Positions 10,503 to 21,619 of a DNA stretch of 64,000 nt are shown here, one piece after another. Position numbers and translations under genes: made by a program. Source of the stretch: Cichorium intybus (lineage: Eukaryota; Streptophyta; Magnoliopsida; Asterales; Asteraceae); NCBI GenBank assembly GCA_023525715.1, contig CM042015.1, positions 91,152,750 through 91,216,749 on the forward strand, read 5' to 3'. How positions within the stretch are numbered: position 1 is the stretch's first letter; every line of letters begins with the position of its first letter. The notes beneath the pieces are model-generated. The model searched no databases and was not told the origin of the DNA. It saw only the letters and a program-made list of their open reading frames with translations.

Positions 10503-11852
10503 ATTTTTCGCAAATTAAATGACTTTTTTCTTTGTTTTTGTATGTGTGGCATAATTTTTACATACGATTTCTAAATTTTACAAACTTTATATCCTTGGAA
10601 AAGTGGTAAATAGTACTACAACTTTGGTTTACACACTTTGTCTGAATATATTCAGATCTTTCACTAGAATCCCTTAAACATGAGAACAAACGCATTTATG
10701 TCTTTTTTAGTCATTTTCAAACATTTATATCTCATTCATTATAACTCCAATTAACCTGAATCTTTTACCTATGTTTTTTTACTTCAAATAATACGATTTT
10801 CATAATAAATTGAAATGGATGTGTATAACAAAACAAATGCTCGTATTAAAATAAGTGTTGAAACACATAGAATATTGAACTATTATGGATACGATGTTTA
10901 TATCTACATATCTCAAATTATATGAGGAATGACGAAACGTCATCATTATGAAATTTGCAGTGTTGTAAAAGTCGGCCTAGGCGGCCGCCTAGGCGCTAGG
11001 CGGGCGGGTTCCGCCTACGATTAGTGGTAGGCGGTAAAGCTAGGCGGATTTGGTCAACGGCGGTCAAAATCGGGTTTAGGCGGGCCTAGGCGGGTCTGGG
11101 CGGGTCTAGGCGGCAAAATTTTCAATTTTTCAAATTTCAAAATTTCAAAATTTTCAAAAATTTCAAATTTTAAAAATTTTCAAAAATTATCAAATTCTCA
11201 AAAAAATCAAATTTTTAAATTTTTAAAATTTAAATTTAGAAAATGTCATTAATTATGATAATCGGTGGCTAAGTTACAATTATCGATGATTAAAATGATA
11301 AAAAAATGTCATTAATGAGTCTAAACATTCTGATGTTTGATGACTTACATATTTAAACACTTTGATTTGCAAATTGTTATACTTATTTAATCATTTTTTA
11401 GGGATATAGGTAATATCTAAATTTAAAAAAATAAATTTTGTTACAAGTAATACTCCCCGCCTAGGCGCCGACTAGTCCTCGCCTAGACCGACTAGTCCTA
11501 GGCCCCAGTCGACCGCCCGCCTACCGCCTAGCGACTTCTACAACCTTGGAAAATTGTATTATTTGAAATAATAAAAACATAAGAAAAATATTCATGTTAA
11601 TTGGAGTTCTAACGAAAGAGAGATAAATGTTTGAAAATGACTAAAAAGTGACAGAAATGTGTTTGTGCTCATGTTTAAATGATTGTAGCGAAAAACCTGA
11701 ACATATTAAACAAAAGTCTGTAAAACAAAGTTCTAATGTTATTTACCACCTTTTCAGTGACATAAAGTTTGTAGAATTTGGACATCGTATGTAAAAGTTA
11801 TGCCACTTACAAAAACAAAAAAAAAAAAAAAGTCATTTTATATGCAAAAAAA
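10503..11852. mobile_element. Foldback/MULE-like element with arms of about 300 bp
   Basis: The left arm 10503-10803 is repeated in inverted orientation at about 11549-11852. Matching blocks include TTTTTCGCAAATTAAATGACT with its partner near 11852, CATGAGAACAAACGCATTT, TTTTTAGTCATTTTCAAAC and AACTCCAATTAACCTGAA. Arms that long with a small non-coding loop are typical of foldback or TIR-MULE elements. No transposase is present. A hAT MITE has inserted at the inner edge of the right arm. No clear target duplication was found. Confidence 0.75.
10958..11548. mobile_element. hAT-type MITE with AGGCG-rich ends, 591 bp
   Basis: The ends are CAGTGTTGTAAAAGTCG (10958) and the reverse complement of CAAGGTTGTAGAAGTCG (ending 11548), a CA(G/A)-type hAT terminus. 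The flanking 8-bp direct repeats are GAAATTTG (10950-10957) and GAAAATTG (11549-11556), 7 of 8 matching, which is the hAT target size. Subterminal DNA is packed with CCTAGGCGG/CCGCCTAGG motifs, and the middle is very AT-rich (TTTCAAAATTT runs). There are no ORFs. Confidence 0.82.
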
Positions 11853-12230
11853 CCCCTGAAAAATTGTTTTACTTACGCATTAACCCCTGACATGCTATTT
11901 CAGGTGAAAAAGGTTTTTTCACAAACTTGCATGTTTAGAGGATTAAATCACAAAATAAAAATTAAGGAGGACTTTTTCCTAAATAGCCAAAATATATGCA
12001 CTTTTTGACAAATTTCCCGTTTACTAATAACAAGTTCACACACCCCTTAACACCTGTAATATTTGTATTTCTTCATTTATTGTAACTTGTTTATGAAACT
12101 ATAGCTATCCGGAAATTCACAACTAAGACAACAAAGAAGCGAGTTAAATATCAAAACCTCATAACCTCTCTAAAAGCTAATTATAAATAGGTAGAACAGT
12201 CGACATTTAAAAGATGAGAAAATGTTTTTG

Positions 12231-12370
12231 TTCCTACCTTTTATTCCTACTAATCTCCCTACCCATGTGAAATTGTGACATGTGTCTTAAAATATTATTA
12301 GTTTTATTAAATGTGACGCTTGTCATAATTTCACATGGGTAGGAATATGAGTAGGAATAAAATGTAGGAA
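12231..12370. mobile_element. Short hairpin MITE, about 140 bp
   Basis: The whole element folds on itself: TTCCTACCTTTTATTCCTACT at the left pairs with AGTAGGAATAAAATGTAGGAA at the right, and CCCATGTGAAATT pairs with AATTTCACATGGG. The central motif AAAATATTATTAGTTTTATT is shared with the element at 60022-60210, so both belong to one family. The target duplication is unclear. Confidence 0.75.
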
Positions 12371-12499
12371 TGAATACAATTACTAGATTGGTATTAAATT
12401 CGATTCCTACTTGAGGAGATTTTAAATCACTATCAATACCTCGGTGCATGTGAAGGATACTCATTTGTTCCATAGTTCTGCGTTTTATACAACTATCTA

Positions 12500-12503
<4 letters not shown>

Positions 12504-12590
<87 letters not shown>
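12504..12590. repeat. (TA)n microsatellite
   Basis: Uninterrupted TA dinucleotide array of about 87 bp, directly abutting the Helitron-like terminus at 12591. Confidence 0.95.
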
Positions 12591-12591
<1 letters not shown>

Positions 12592-12630
12592 TAGCAGGCG
12601 TCCCGCACGATGCGGCGACAGTGGGGGGGG
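12591..12630 (-). mobile_element. Helitron-like 3' terminus (minus strand)
   Basis: Read on the minus strand there is a perfect short hairpin, CCGCA-TCG-TGCGG (12615-12603), then GACGCCTG and a terminal CTAG followed by T. That is the standard plant Helitron 3' end, inserted next to T. The body would extend to the right; I could not fix its 5' TC end. A 16-G run follows at 12624-12639. Confidence 0.5.
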
Positions 12631-13089
12631 GGGGGGGGAGGGGGCGTGTCGAGGTTGGTTAGGTTAGTAATGGGTAGGCGGTTAGCTGGTTCATTTGGTC
12701 ATATTAAATTTAAAAAGAAGTTGGTGTGTACCCGCGCTATGCAGCGGACGGCGATTAATTTCATTTACCTGAATAGTTTCTGGATGACGATTATTTTCCT
12801 TTCATCAAACGTCGAATGCTAGGTACATTGATTAGTTTTGTCGTTGAATAACTATCTTTTGATATGCATTGAATGGTTTGGTTTTGCTAATGGATTATTG
12901 CAGTAATTATGGTCGAAAATAGTCAAATGCATCGTGATATCAAGTTTTATAGTCAAATGCATCGTCCAACAGGGGCGGTGAATAGTTTTCTTACGACAAA
13001 TAGTTATGTTTCAATTATTAGGATTTTCGAGAGGGGTGGTATTTTGATTTAGATATAAATATGCATATTTATTGTTATGCGTTTGAAAA

Positions 13090-13960
13090 ACAAATGCATG
13101 TTGTTATTTTACGTTAAATATACATTGTACAATATTTTTTAGGGTACTTGTCCATTATCACAAGGGAATTTTGTATTAGAAATAAATATGCATGCTTCTT
13201 GTTTTGCATTTGAAAAAAATTTGTGTTGCTATTTTGTGTTAAACATAAAAAGTACAATATTGTCTCCGGGTACATGCCCATTATCACCTCGGGGGATAAA
13301 TTTTTTTCTAGAACATGTCATATTAAAAAGCACACGAAATACTCCAGTACATGGTTTCCGTTATGGTTTGTGGTTTACGGTATGGGGTATGTTGTCTATC
13401 TTATGCGGGTTTGTTGTTGAATTGTGCAGGTTAAGTTGGCTGTATCATGTTTATCTTATATGTGTTTGTGTTGAAGCACATGACCTGGTTAATTATGCAA
13501 GCTTCAACTTCCATTTGTCTGTGATATAATATTAAATTATTAAAAAAATCGGTAATTAGGATTTAATTTAACACAAAAATAGTTTTAGGTTGAAGCCTCA
13601 TGTTGGCATGGTCACCCAATACAAGCCATGTGGGGAACGAAACATTTATAGAATGAATGTGATATTTTAGTATCCTTTTGTTTGAGAACCATTAAGTGAA
13701 GCAAATGACTAAAAGTATCATTGGTAGTATTCTTACTTACGTCTCACCCATGTCAATTATTCCTTTTCCAACACAACCAAAATTAACGCCACATATTTAC
13801 GCACACACACAAGCTATTGAAAAACATTGGTGCTTTACATTTTAGTCAGCCATCTGCTTCACCGACGTAATAATAGATGAGTGTAATGTGTTGACAAGAA
13901 AAAAATGAAAGTACAATGATATAATACAATAGATTTTCAAAGTACAATGCCTAATAAAAA
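13090..13960. other. Intergenic or Helitron interior, no gene recognised
   Basis: AT-rich non-coding sequence between the Helitron-like end and the gene fragment at 14009. ORFs here are short and show no family motif. It may be Helitron body, but the second terminus was not found. Confidence 0.4.
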
Positions 13961-14008
13961 TTAAAGTACCATGTTGTAATAGAATGTAACGAAAGTAGGA
14001 TAACAAAC

Positions 14009-14644
14009 CTGTGAAAGGATTGGGGTTAGGAGATCATCTTGACTATATTCTTCTGGACAAAATAGTTGACACGCGCTTTTGTAATTGACTTTTTCAGCCT
14101 TAACCCGTAAAGGATTGTCCACAAACTGGGTCCCACTTCCTTCCCCTATCGAGAAAATTACCTTACTACCACCGATTTTCTGACCCGAACCGTAGTCATG
14201 TTGAAGTACATTCAATCCTCCTTGCATATTATTCGTATGCAACGAACGGTCAAAGGTCAAATCCGCACCTTGTACACCCTAATTTTGCGGTCTGTTTTGA
14301 TTTCCACCATAACTTGGAATTCCCAAATTACCCCTGATAGGAAAACGATTCCCGGTCAACTCGGTTACGTGATTCCCCGGTGAGACTACTGAATCGGACA
14401 AAACCGGCGGTCTCAACACGTGATTATAAATTTGCCTTTGACTTTGGCTTTGACTTTGAGTTTGACCTTGACCGGTCACTGGAATCATGCCCACAATTAG
14501 CTGCATCGGCTCCATAGATGTGGGAATCCCGTGAAGCAAATTTATCGGCTTTGTGATATAACTATTATGCCCTTGTCGGTTTTGGACTTTCCAGTCCTAC
14601 AACTCCGAAGGTGTCACTCCCCACATGTCTGGTTGCAGAATTCC
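14009..14644 (-). pseudogene. Exon-like gene fragment with two in-frame stops; possibly type-B response regulator C-terminus
   Basis: A 636-bp block (212 codons) on the minus strand stays in one frame between an acceptor (TTTTAG/GG, 14645) and a donor (CAG/GTTTGT, 14009). It is broken by two stops: a TAG soon after SEL near the start, and another TAG at about 14281. The protein-like sequence is Gln/Ser/Gly-rich in the middle (GQGQTQSQSQSQ). It ends VKAEKVNYKSACQLF and EEYSQDDLLTPILSQ, which recalls the C-terminal tail of type-B ARR regulators. That identity is a weak memory-based guess. It is clearly dead as written and may have been captured by the neighbouring Helitron. Confidence 0.4.
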
Positions 14645-14940
14645 CTAAAAGTAAATTACACAAGAATGAATACAGTATTAGAAATAATATATTAACCCCA
14701 AATCACTAATTTATGTTTTCAAAGTCATTCTTAAAGAGTAACATGTGAGATGTAAACCAGAGAAAAGATACAACCATCAAAACAACTATGCTACATGTGA
14801 GGGGCAAAAATGTAATTTGAAGAACCTTACTAACAGGGCTTCCTATGTGCCTTGTGGATTCCAATTCTGTTCATAAAATATAACCTGCAATTCTATTGGG
14901 TGTATGCTATTTTTACACTTGTACCTTGGGGCAATACGTT

Positions 14941-14944
<4 letters not shown>

Positions 14945-15018
<74 letters not shown>
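14945..15018. repeat. (TA)n microsatellite
   Basis: About 74 bp of pure TA repeat in AT-rich DNA. Confidence 0.95.
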
Positions 15019-15021
<3 letters not shown>

Positions 15022-15183
15022 TTTTAATTATTTTGGATACACAAACTAGCTAAACTAATGAGAATCTTTTTGAAATTTCTCATCATTTTTAACTATTTTA
15101 ATTTTTTATCTTTAAGATGAGTGACTAGGATTGTATCTCCCCCTCTCACAAAATCTTTACCGTCTTAATGGAACTTACACGCA

Positions 15184-15600
<417 letters not shown>

Positions 15601-15875
15601 GTTCAATATTTAACTTTTTCTAACACGGATGGTCATTCCGGTTTTAACTTAATGTGTGTAACGTAAAATGTCTAAATAAACCCTCATTAATCCATCACCC
15701 CGTAAATTGTTGGAAATTATATACCCCTTACTACCACTCACTTTTTATTAATAAATAATTACTTTAAAATAAATAAAGCTAAATTAACCAAGTAACATTT
15801 AATTAAAAACACATAACATAATGTACACGATACTGAAAATCCTAGATACAAGAAATTAAAACCTAAATACGATAA

Positions 15876-16036
15876 TTAAAATCTAGGTGAAATTTTCACA
15901 ACATTCCACGTTTCGAGGTGCGTGAAGTCTGTGTTGTGTGTCACCAGATACTGTTGTAGGGCTTGTTCAACGATATTATCGTCGGTTGTACCGGGTTGTC
16001 GGTTTGCCGATAGGTGTATGTAAATTTGGTTAGATT
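15876..16036 (-). pseudogene. Relic resembling Harbinger ORF1 (Myb/trihelix-like)
   Basis: The minus strand reads NRQPGTTDDNIVEQALQQYL followed by a WNVVK motif, similar to the Myb/NAM-associated accessory protein encoded by plant Harbinger elements. The frame runs upstream into a (TA)n array (16049-16150) and then unrelated sequence, so no intact gene remains. Confidence 0.4.
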
Positions 16037-16043
16037 TACTAAG

Positions 16044-16153
<110 letters not shown>

Positions 16154-16689
16154 TTGCACAAAGTAGCCAGAGGGAAGGGGGGGATTTGCAAATTGGGACA
16201 TAGTTTGGGTGGCAATATGAAACATGTATCGGACAAATCGTGCGGCTTGATAAACACGTGGGAAGGTTAAACCTGCGGTCACCCACCCAACCAAGACGGT
16301 GTACCAGCACGATCGAGTTAACGCCTAAGCGGTTGGTCTTATAAACCATGGGGACCATTTAGGTAATTTTCTCAAAATGGAAATTATTATCTTCCTCGAA
16401 GAATTCTCTTACCGGTTATACTTTTGCTGTTCGCATCGCTTTCTTTGTTTGATTTGCACTAGTAAAACATCGACACGTCATCCGTGGCCACTTTGATGAC
16501 AGGACTACACTAACTAACATTCCATTTTGGAGTGATGCAGCCTGATGTTAGCCCCTTAGGTTTACTTGTGGTTCATCGATTTGAGCATGATTTTAAAATT
16601 TTGTTATTAACTTAATAGTTTTTCTATCATCCACTATATATACATATAATCAAATAGAAGTACCTCATAACTCATCAACTGATCAACCA

Positions 16690-16912
16690 TTACTCAGTGT
16701 CTTCCCCTCCGTGAGCTGAAGAACTAAAAACTCGCAGACTATCTTAATCAATTCTGCAGTCGGTAAGTTATTAGACACAATTTATAGTTTAAATATAAGT
16801 CTATACACCGTTTGATTATGATTTCTATCACAAATATGTAAAAGAACACTAATTTTCAAGTTGTGACTCTAATAGATTTGCTACCTTAGTGAAGCCGAGT
16901 CTAAAAATCTAA
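16690..16912 (+). promoter_or_regulatory. OMT copy A 5' leader with leader intron
   Basis: The leader matches that of OMT copy B (CAGTGTCTTCCCCTCCGTGA at both). A donor CG/GTAAGT at 16762 and acceptor CTACCTTAG at 16889 define an intron in the 5' untranslated region. A corresponding intron is present in copy B, where the acceptor reads CTACCTTGCAG. Confidence 0.65.
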
Positions 16913-17446
16913 ATGGACCTCGACCAAAGCTTACGAGGAGCAAATGAATTGTTTGATGCCCAAACTCATATATATCGACACAGTCTCAACTATATAAATT
17001 CTATGGTTCTTGGTTGTGCTCTTGAATTAGGCATACCCGATATTATTCATAATCATCAAAAGCCAATCACACTTCAGGAGTTGGTTTCAAAGCTCAATAT
17101 CTCCGTTGATAAAACCCTTCATTTGCAACGGCTAATGCGCTTGTTGATACACCAAAATTTCTTTTCCGTCACCAAGTTTCATGATGAAGAAGGTGAAGAT
17201 GAAAAAGAAGGGTACGTTCTCACAGTTTCTTCTAAGTTGCTACTCAAGAACAGTAGTTCGCCAACCCTACCGAACTTACTACCATTTGTCAATTTGATGG
17301 TCGATCATGTAACTACTTTTGAATCCCTAGGGAGGTAGGTGGTTTAAGGGGAATGAATTAAATGCGTTTGCGACTGCTCATGAGACTCATATATGGGAAT
17401 TTGCTGACAGGAACCCAAGATTCAACACACTTTTTAATGATGCAAT

Positions 17447-17838
17447 TGTTAAAAGGGTAATCTAGTCTTTTAGTGTATATTACTTATATTTAGTATTTAT
17501 TAAGGTTAGTTAAGTAATTAAAGCCTGTTAGCAGTTATATTAAAACGTAACTGTTATATTAGAAAGTCACGATGGTTGCAAGTTGAAGCATCACGATGGT
17601 TCAAACTGGAGAGAAGGTTCACGATGCTTTAGAATGAAAGGTCATGTTGGTTCAGTGCTTATATATACGTATGTAATCGGATGTAAAATTGTTCTTGATT
17701 GTTCTAATAAAATATAAGTTTTTTTGTTCAAGAAAATCTTCTTCTTCCCCCTCTCACGTGTGTGTACAGACTTGCGGAAACCATCTCTGCAAGGTCTGCG
17801 TTTTTGCTTGTTTATGTTTCTGTGGTTAATCTCCAACA
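17447..17838 (+). repeat. Left LTR of the TRIM-like element
   Basis: 392-bp repeat beginning TGTTAAAAGGG and ending CTCCAACA, repeated (truncated) at 19992-20323. Confidence 0.85.
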
Positions 17839-18275
17839 TGTGGTATCAGAGCGTATGGTTCATGATTCTCTATGGGGACTGTATCAAGGCTCGAAGTTTG
17901 AAGGATTTTACAGAAAACAACATGAAGGATGAGAGGGGGAGGAGAAAAAGAAGAAGAGAACAAGAAGATGAAGAGGACTGCATGTGGTAACAGTTTGGTC
18001 TCCAATTGTTGATGATGATTTGTTTGAATGGTGTTGAACCTCTTTTTTACAGAGACAATAGGAAAAAAAGGTTCATGAATGATGATAGACAAGTTTGTTT
18101 ATGATGTTGTTGTTTGTATGGTTATTAACCCGGATGAAAAGATTCCAGAAGAAAACAATGATGTTGTGTGTGTGTGGTTCTGTAATGAACCAAGTCTCAG
18201 AAGTATGATGTGGTTTGGCTGATTTCCAGAAGGATAAAGTTCAAGAAAAATGTTAAAGTCTAGATTACGGGGAAG

Positions 18276-19986
18276 TGTTGATAGAGGCATTTTGTTACTT
18301 CTTTTATAGTTTATTTTAGCATCGTTACCTTTGTTTTTATTTAGTTTGCCTGTATTATTTTGTTATTTCTATTTCTTTAGTTATTTCGGATACTTTCGTG
18401 GTTTTTATGTTTAATTCGTAGGAATTACGGATGTGGAGCGGAACGAACCGGATAACGAGCGAATAGAGCGGGCTAAAAGCGACGTAATTGGACTTCATAA
18501 CATTTGGACTAATTGAAGATGGGCTTTGGACGTTTGATGAATACCATAGATGGGTTAAGAGCTTAAATTTGGGCTACTAAATGAAACTAGATATCATGGG
18601 CTAGCTAATGAACCACGGATCCGATATGGGTTCAATGTACAATTGGGCTGGAAATGGGTTTTACAAAAGAAAAAAAAAGAAAGGTCCAGAAGAAGAAGGC
18701 AGTGTGCAGCCGAGTGTTTGGAAAAGAAAGGAATATTCGACCGAGCAACTCATGCAAACCCAAGTAAAAATCTTTTGTGCGATCGAACAAGTGCAAGAAC
18801 AAAGAGGCGATGCGATCGAGTAATAACGAATTGAGACAAAAACCAAGTGTGCTGGCCGCACACTTTTGTGAGCAAATTTTGCTCTGCCCGCACAAAGTTC
18901 GTATTTTCAATCAGAGAGTCGCTTCTTTTCGTTTCATTTTTGTGCGGGCCGTTCGGTTTTGTGAGGAATTTTTCATGCGGCCGAGTAAAATGAAAACCAA
19001 GGGCTACTTTTGTAATTTTAACATGGTTTTAAGATAGGGTTTTTACCCTCTTGGAGAACAGATTCGACAGAAGGAGAACAGAAGGCGGCGAAGAGCTTTT
19101 GAGCAAGTTTTGGAGCTCAACTTCAAGAAAGGATTTTGGAGTATTTCTCTTGAATGAACAATTGGTATTTCATTATTTTGTATTGATTATGTGCAACTAA
19201 ACTTTACATAGTTAGTATTGGGTGAAATCTCTTGGATAATTTTCTAGTTTGAATGGTTCTTGAATCTTTGTTAAATTCATGATTGAAACTTTGTTCTAAT
19301 TATCATATTGTTAGATGCTTTGATTTCATGAGTCCAAGTATTTAATGATTATTGTTATTTGTTTTTAAGATTACGTAATCGATTTTAGAAACAAATTAGT
19401 AACAAATGATTTTTATGGGTGCTTATTATCTTATTTCAAAATCATGGAGTTTTAATCTTTAAGGTAGAAGTTAAGCTTTTAGCTTCCTTTAAATTTGGTG
19501 ATTCTTAAAGTATAATGCTAGTCAATTTATTTAGACCAAATGCTTATTTGATTTATGACTTTGATTAAGAAGGATGTCATAGAGCTTTCTTGATATCCAT
19601 ACAAACTAAGAAGAATCGAGATTACTCTAGCTTTAGAGTTGTTATAGCCATTTTGATTTGAGCAAAGATATTGCACCTAGAACCATAATGATAAACTAGT
19701 TAATTGATTCAAGAGATGGAACCCAATACTAACTCTTTTTCTCCCAATTAATCAAATTACCATTTTCACAATAGCAACCTACTTTACTATTTCTCTCTTT
19801 TTAGTCTTAATAGTTCAAAAGTTTCAAAACCCCCATTATTAGTTTATGTTGTTTTACAAATTACCTTTTTGAATTGATCGCATAGTTTTACAAATTGAAC
19901 CAATCTTCGTGGATACGATCCCTTTACCGCTATATGCAAATTTGTGTATTAGAAATAGGGTTTATTTTTGTTGGCCTCGACAACCA
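18276..19986. mobile_element. Solo-LTR-like insertion, about 1.7 kb, nested in the TRIM element
   Basis: It begins TGTTGATAGAGGC and ends GGCCTCGACAACCA, short inverted TG...CA ends typical of LTRs, and lies exactly between the purine tract and the right LTR of the host element. There is no coding frame; one part is GC-richer (18420-19000). The left neighbour is GGAAG and the right CCAAG, so only AAG is duplicated cleanly; the longer direct repeat AAGTGTT at both junctions makes the exact ends ambiguous. Confidence 0.55.
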
Positions 19987-20823
19987 CCAAGTGTTAAAAG
20001 GGTAATCTAGTCTTTTAGTGTATATTACTTATATTTAGTATTTATTAAGGTTAGTTAAGTAATTAAAGCCTGTTAGCAGTTATATTAAAACGTAACTTTT
20101 ATATTAGAAAGTCACGATGGTTGCAAGTTGAAGCATCACGATGGTTCAAACTGGAGAGAAGGTTCACGATGCTTTAGAATGAAAGGTCATGTTGGTTCAG
20201 TGCTTATATATACGTATGTAATCGGATGTAAAATTGTTCTTGATTGTTCTAATAAAATATAAGTTTTTTTGTTCAAGAAAATCTTCTTCTTCCCCCTCTC
20301 ACGTGTGTGTACAGACTTGCGGACATAGTTGATACAAAAAATCTTAAATATATTGGAGGCGATATGTTTCAATCTATATATCCCATCTGCCGATGCGACC
20401 ATTTTAAAGGTAACTGCTGTCCACTTCTATATCATACTTAGCTTTTAAGGTCAAACATATCACCTAAATTATGAATTCTTTCAAACGGTGCTTTGTAGAA
20501 TATTTTACATGACTGGAGGGATGAAGAAGCGTTGAAGATACTAGAAAGATGTAAAGAGGCCCTCACGGGTGCTCCTATTGACAGGAAAAAAGGGAAGGTA
20601 ATTATAATAGACGTTGTGACATGAACGACCATGAAAACCATGAGATAACAGAAGCCAAGCTGTTCTTTAACCTCAAGATGACGGCTTTGGCTACCGTAAA
20701 AGAGAGGACCGAGGACGAGTGGGGGAAACTCTTCCTTTAAGCAAATATTAATCAATATAAGTTTACTCACGTCTCTGGATTGAAGTCTATCATTGAGTTG
20801 TTCCCTAGATTTTTTCTTTATGG

Positions 20824-21610
20824 TGGGTTTGGCTAAAGTTTATCGAAGTCTAGTTTACTTGTATTTGAATAAGGTTCTTGTGTTGTAAAATATGAAAATA
20901 ATATGTTCTTCCAGTACTATTTCTGTGTAATAGAATGGTAATTGTTTGCTTGCATATTTATATACTGATAATTTTTTTATATTTTTTTTTAGTAAAGGAG
21001 GGCGGCACCTCCGGTAAATTTATTAAAAAAAGAATAAATACAATTTTTTATATTGTATTTAATTTTTTTATATTAACTTCAATTCATTTGGTTGACGTAT
21101 TATCTCCCATAAGTCGGCATAATGCCATTGCGTTCCAATAAATACATAACTTACAATATGGGCATAGAATACGTACATGGATTGAATATAAAGAATCCTA
21201 ACTAAATACATGGGCTATATGAATAATACACAATACATAATAAATATACGCTAACACATTTGTATTAGTAAATATATATTAATTTTTGCATTTCACACTA
21301 CTTGAAAGTTTTAGAAGTTTATAAACAAACCTAAAGAATAAGAGTCATCTTAAGTGTTAATCTTATTATGTCTGAAGAAATGATTCATCGACATAATGAC
21401 TCACCATTGATAACGATACATCTAACAAATATTCAGGAGTTCCTCTATGCAATCATTTTGCTTATTCTTGTTGCTGCATATCTCGTTTGTACACGTCTTC
21501 TCTTGTTTTCAGGGCGTCTACTGAGTTACCGAGTTACCTACAGAGTTCGAAAATGTCAAACTTTCGAAATATTCTACCTGCTTTATAGTAAGGTTTCGAT
21601 TGTTTTGTAG
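20824..21610 (+). repeat. Downstream part of segmental duplication, copy A
   Basis: Matches 51710-52376 downstream of OMT copy B, with shared stretches such as GGAAGTTTATAAACAAAC-type and CTTGTTGCTGCATATCTCGT. Copy A carries an extra stretch of about 90 bp near 20985-21070 absent from B. No gene is recognised here. Confidence 0.75.
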
Positions 21611-21619
21611 CCCCAGATA

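Larger units (their letters stand above)
17447..20323 (+). mobile_element. Small non-autonomous LTR retrotransposon (TRIM-like) inside OMT copy A
   Basis: The left LTR 17447-17838 (392 bp, TGTTAAAAGGG...CCAACA) and right LTR 19992-20323 (332 bp) are nearly identical where they overlap. A primer-binding site TGGTATCAGAGC (initiator Met tRNA) follows the left LTR at 17841. A purine tract GGGGAAG ends at 18275. Excluding a later insertion, the interior is only about 430 bp with no gag or pol, so it must move in trans. The right LTR has lost its last 60 bp or so: at GCGGA (20319-20323) it joins OMT sequence directly, so there is no right target duplication. Confidence 0.85.
16913..20808 (+). pseudogene. 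Plant O-methyltransferase pseudogene, copy A
   Basis: This is a type-I plant OMT (COMT/isoflavone-OMT-like). It opens with MDLDQSL and the dimerisation region (ALELGIPDIIHNHQKPITLQ). Reading stops at TAG 17336-17338 because AGGT is duplicated relative to copy B. A retrotransposon enters at 17447. OMT sequence resumes at about 20319, so about 170 bp, including the SAM-binding GGGNG region, are missing. Exon 1 then ends near 20410 after a 4-bp insertion, and exon 2 (20499-20808) has lost 7 bp after VIIID. Exon 2 still carries the catalytic His (ILHDW), and it keeps the PIDRKKGK segment that is broken in copy B. With a stop, a large deletion and several frameshifts it cannot make a methyltransferase. 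Confidence 0.9.
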
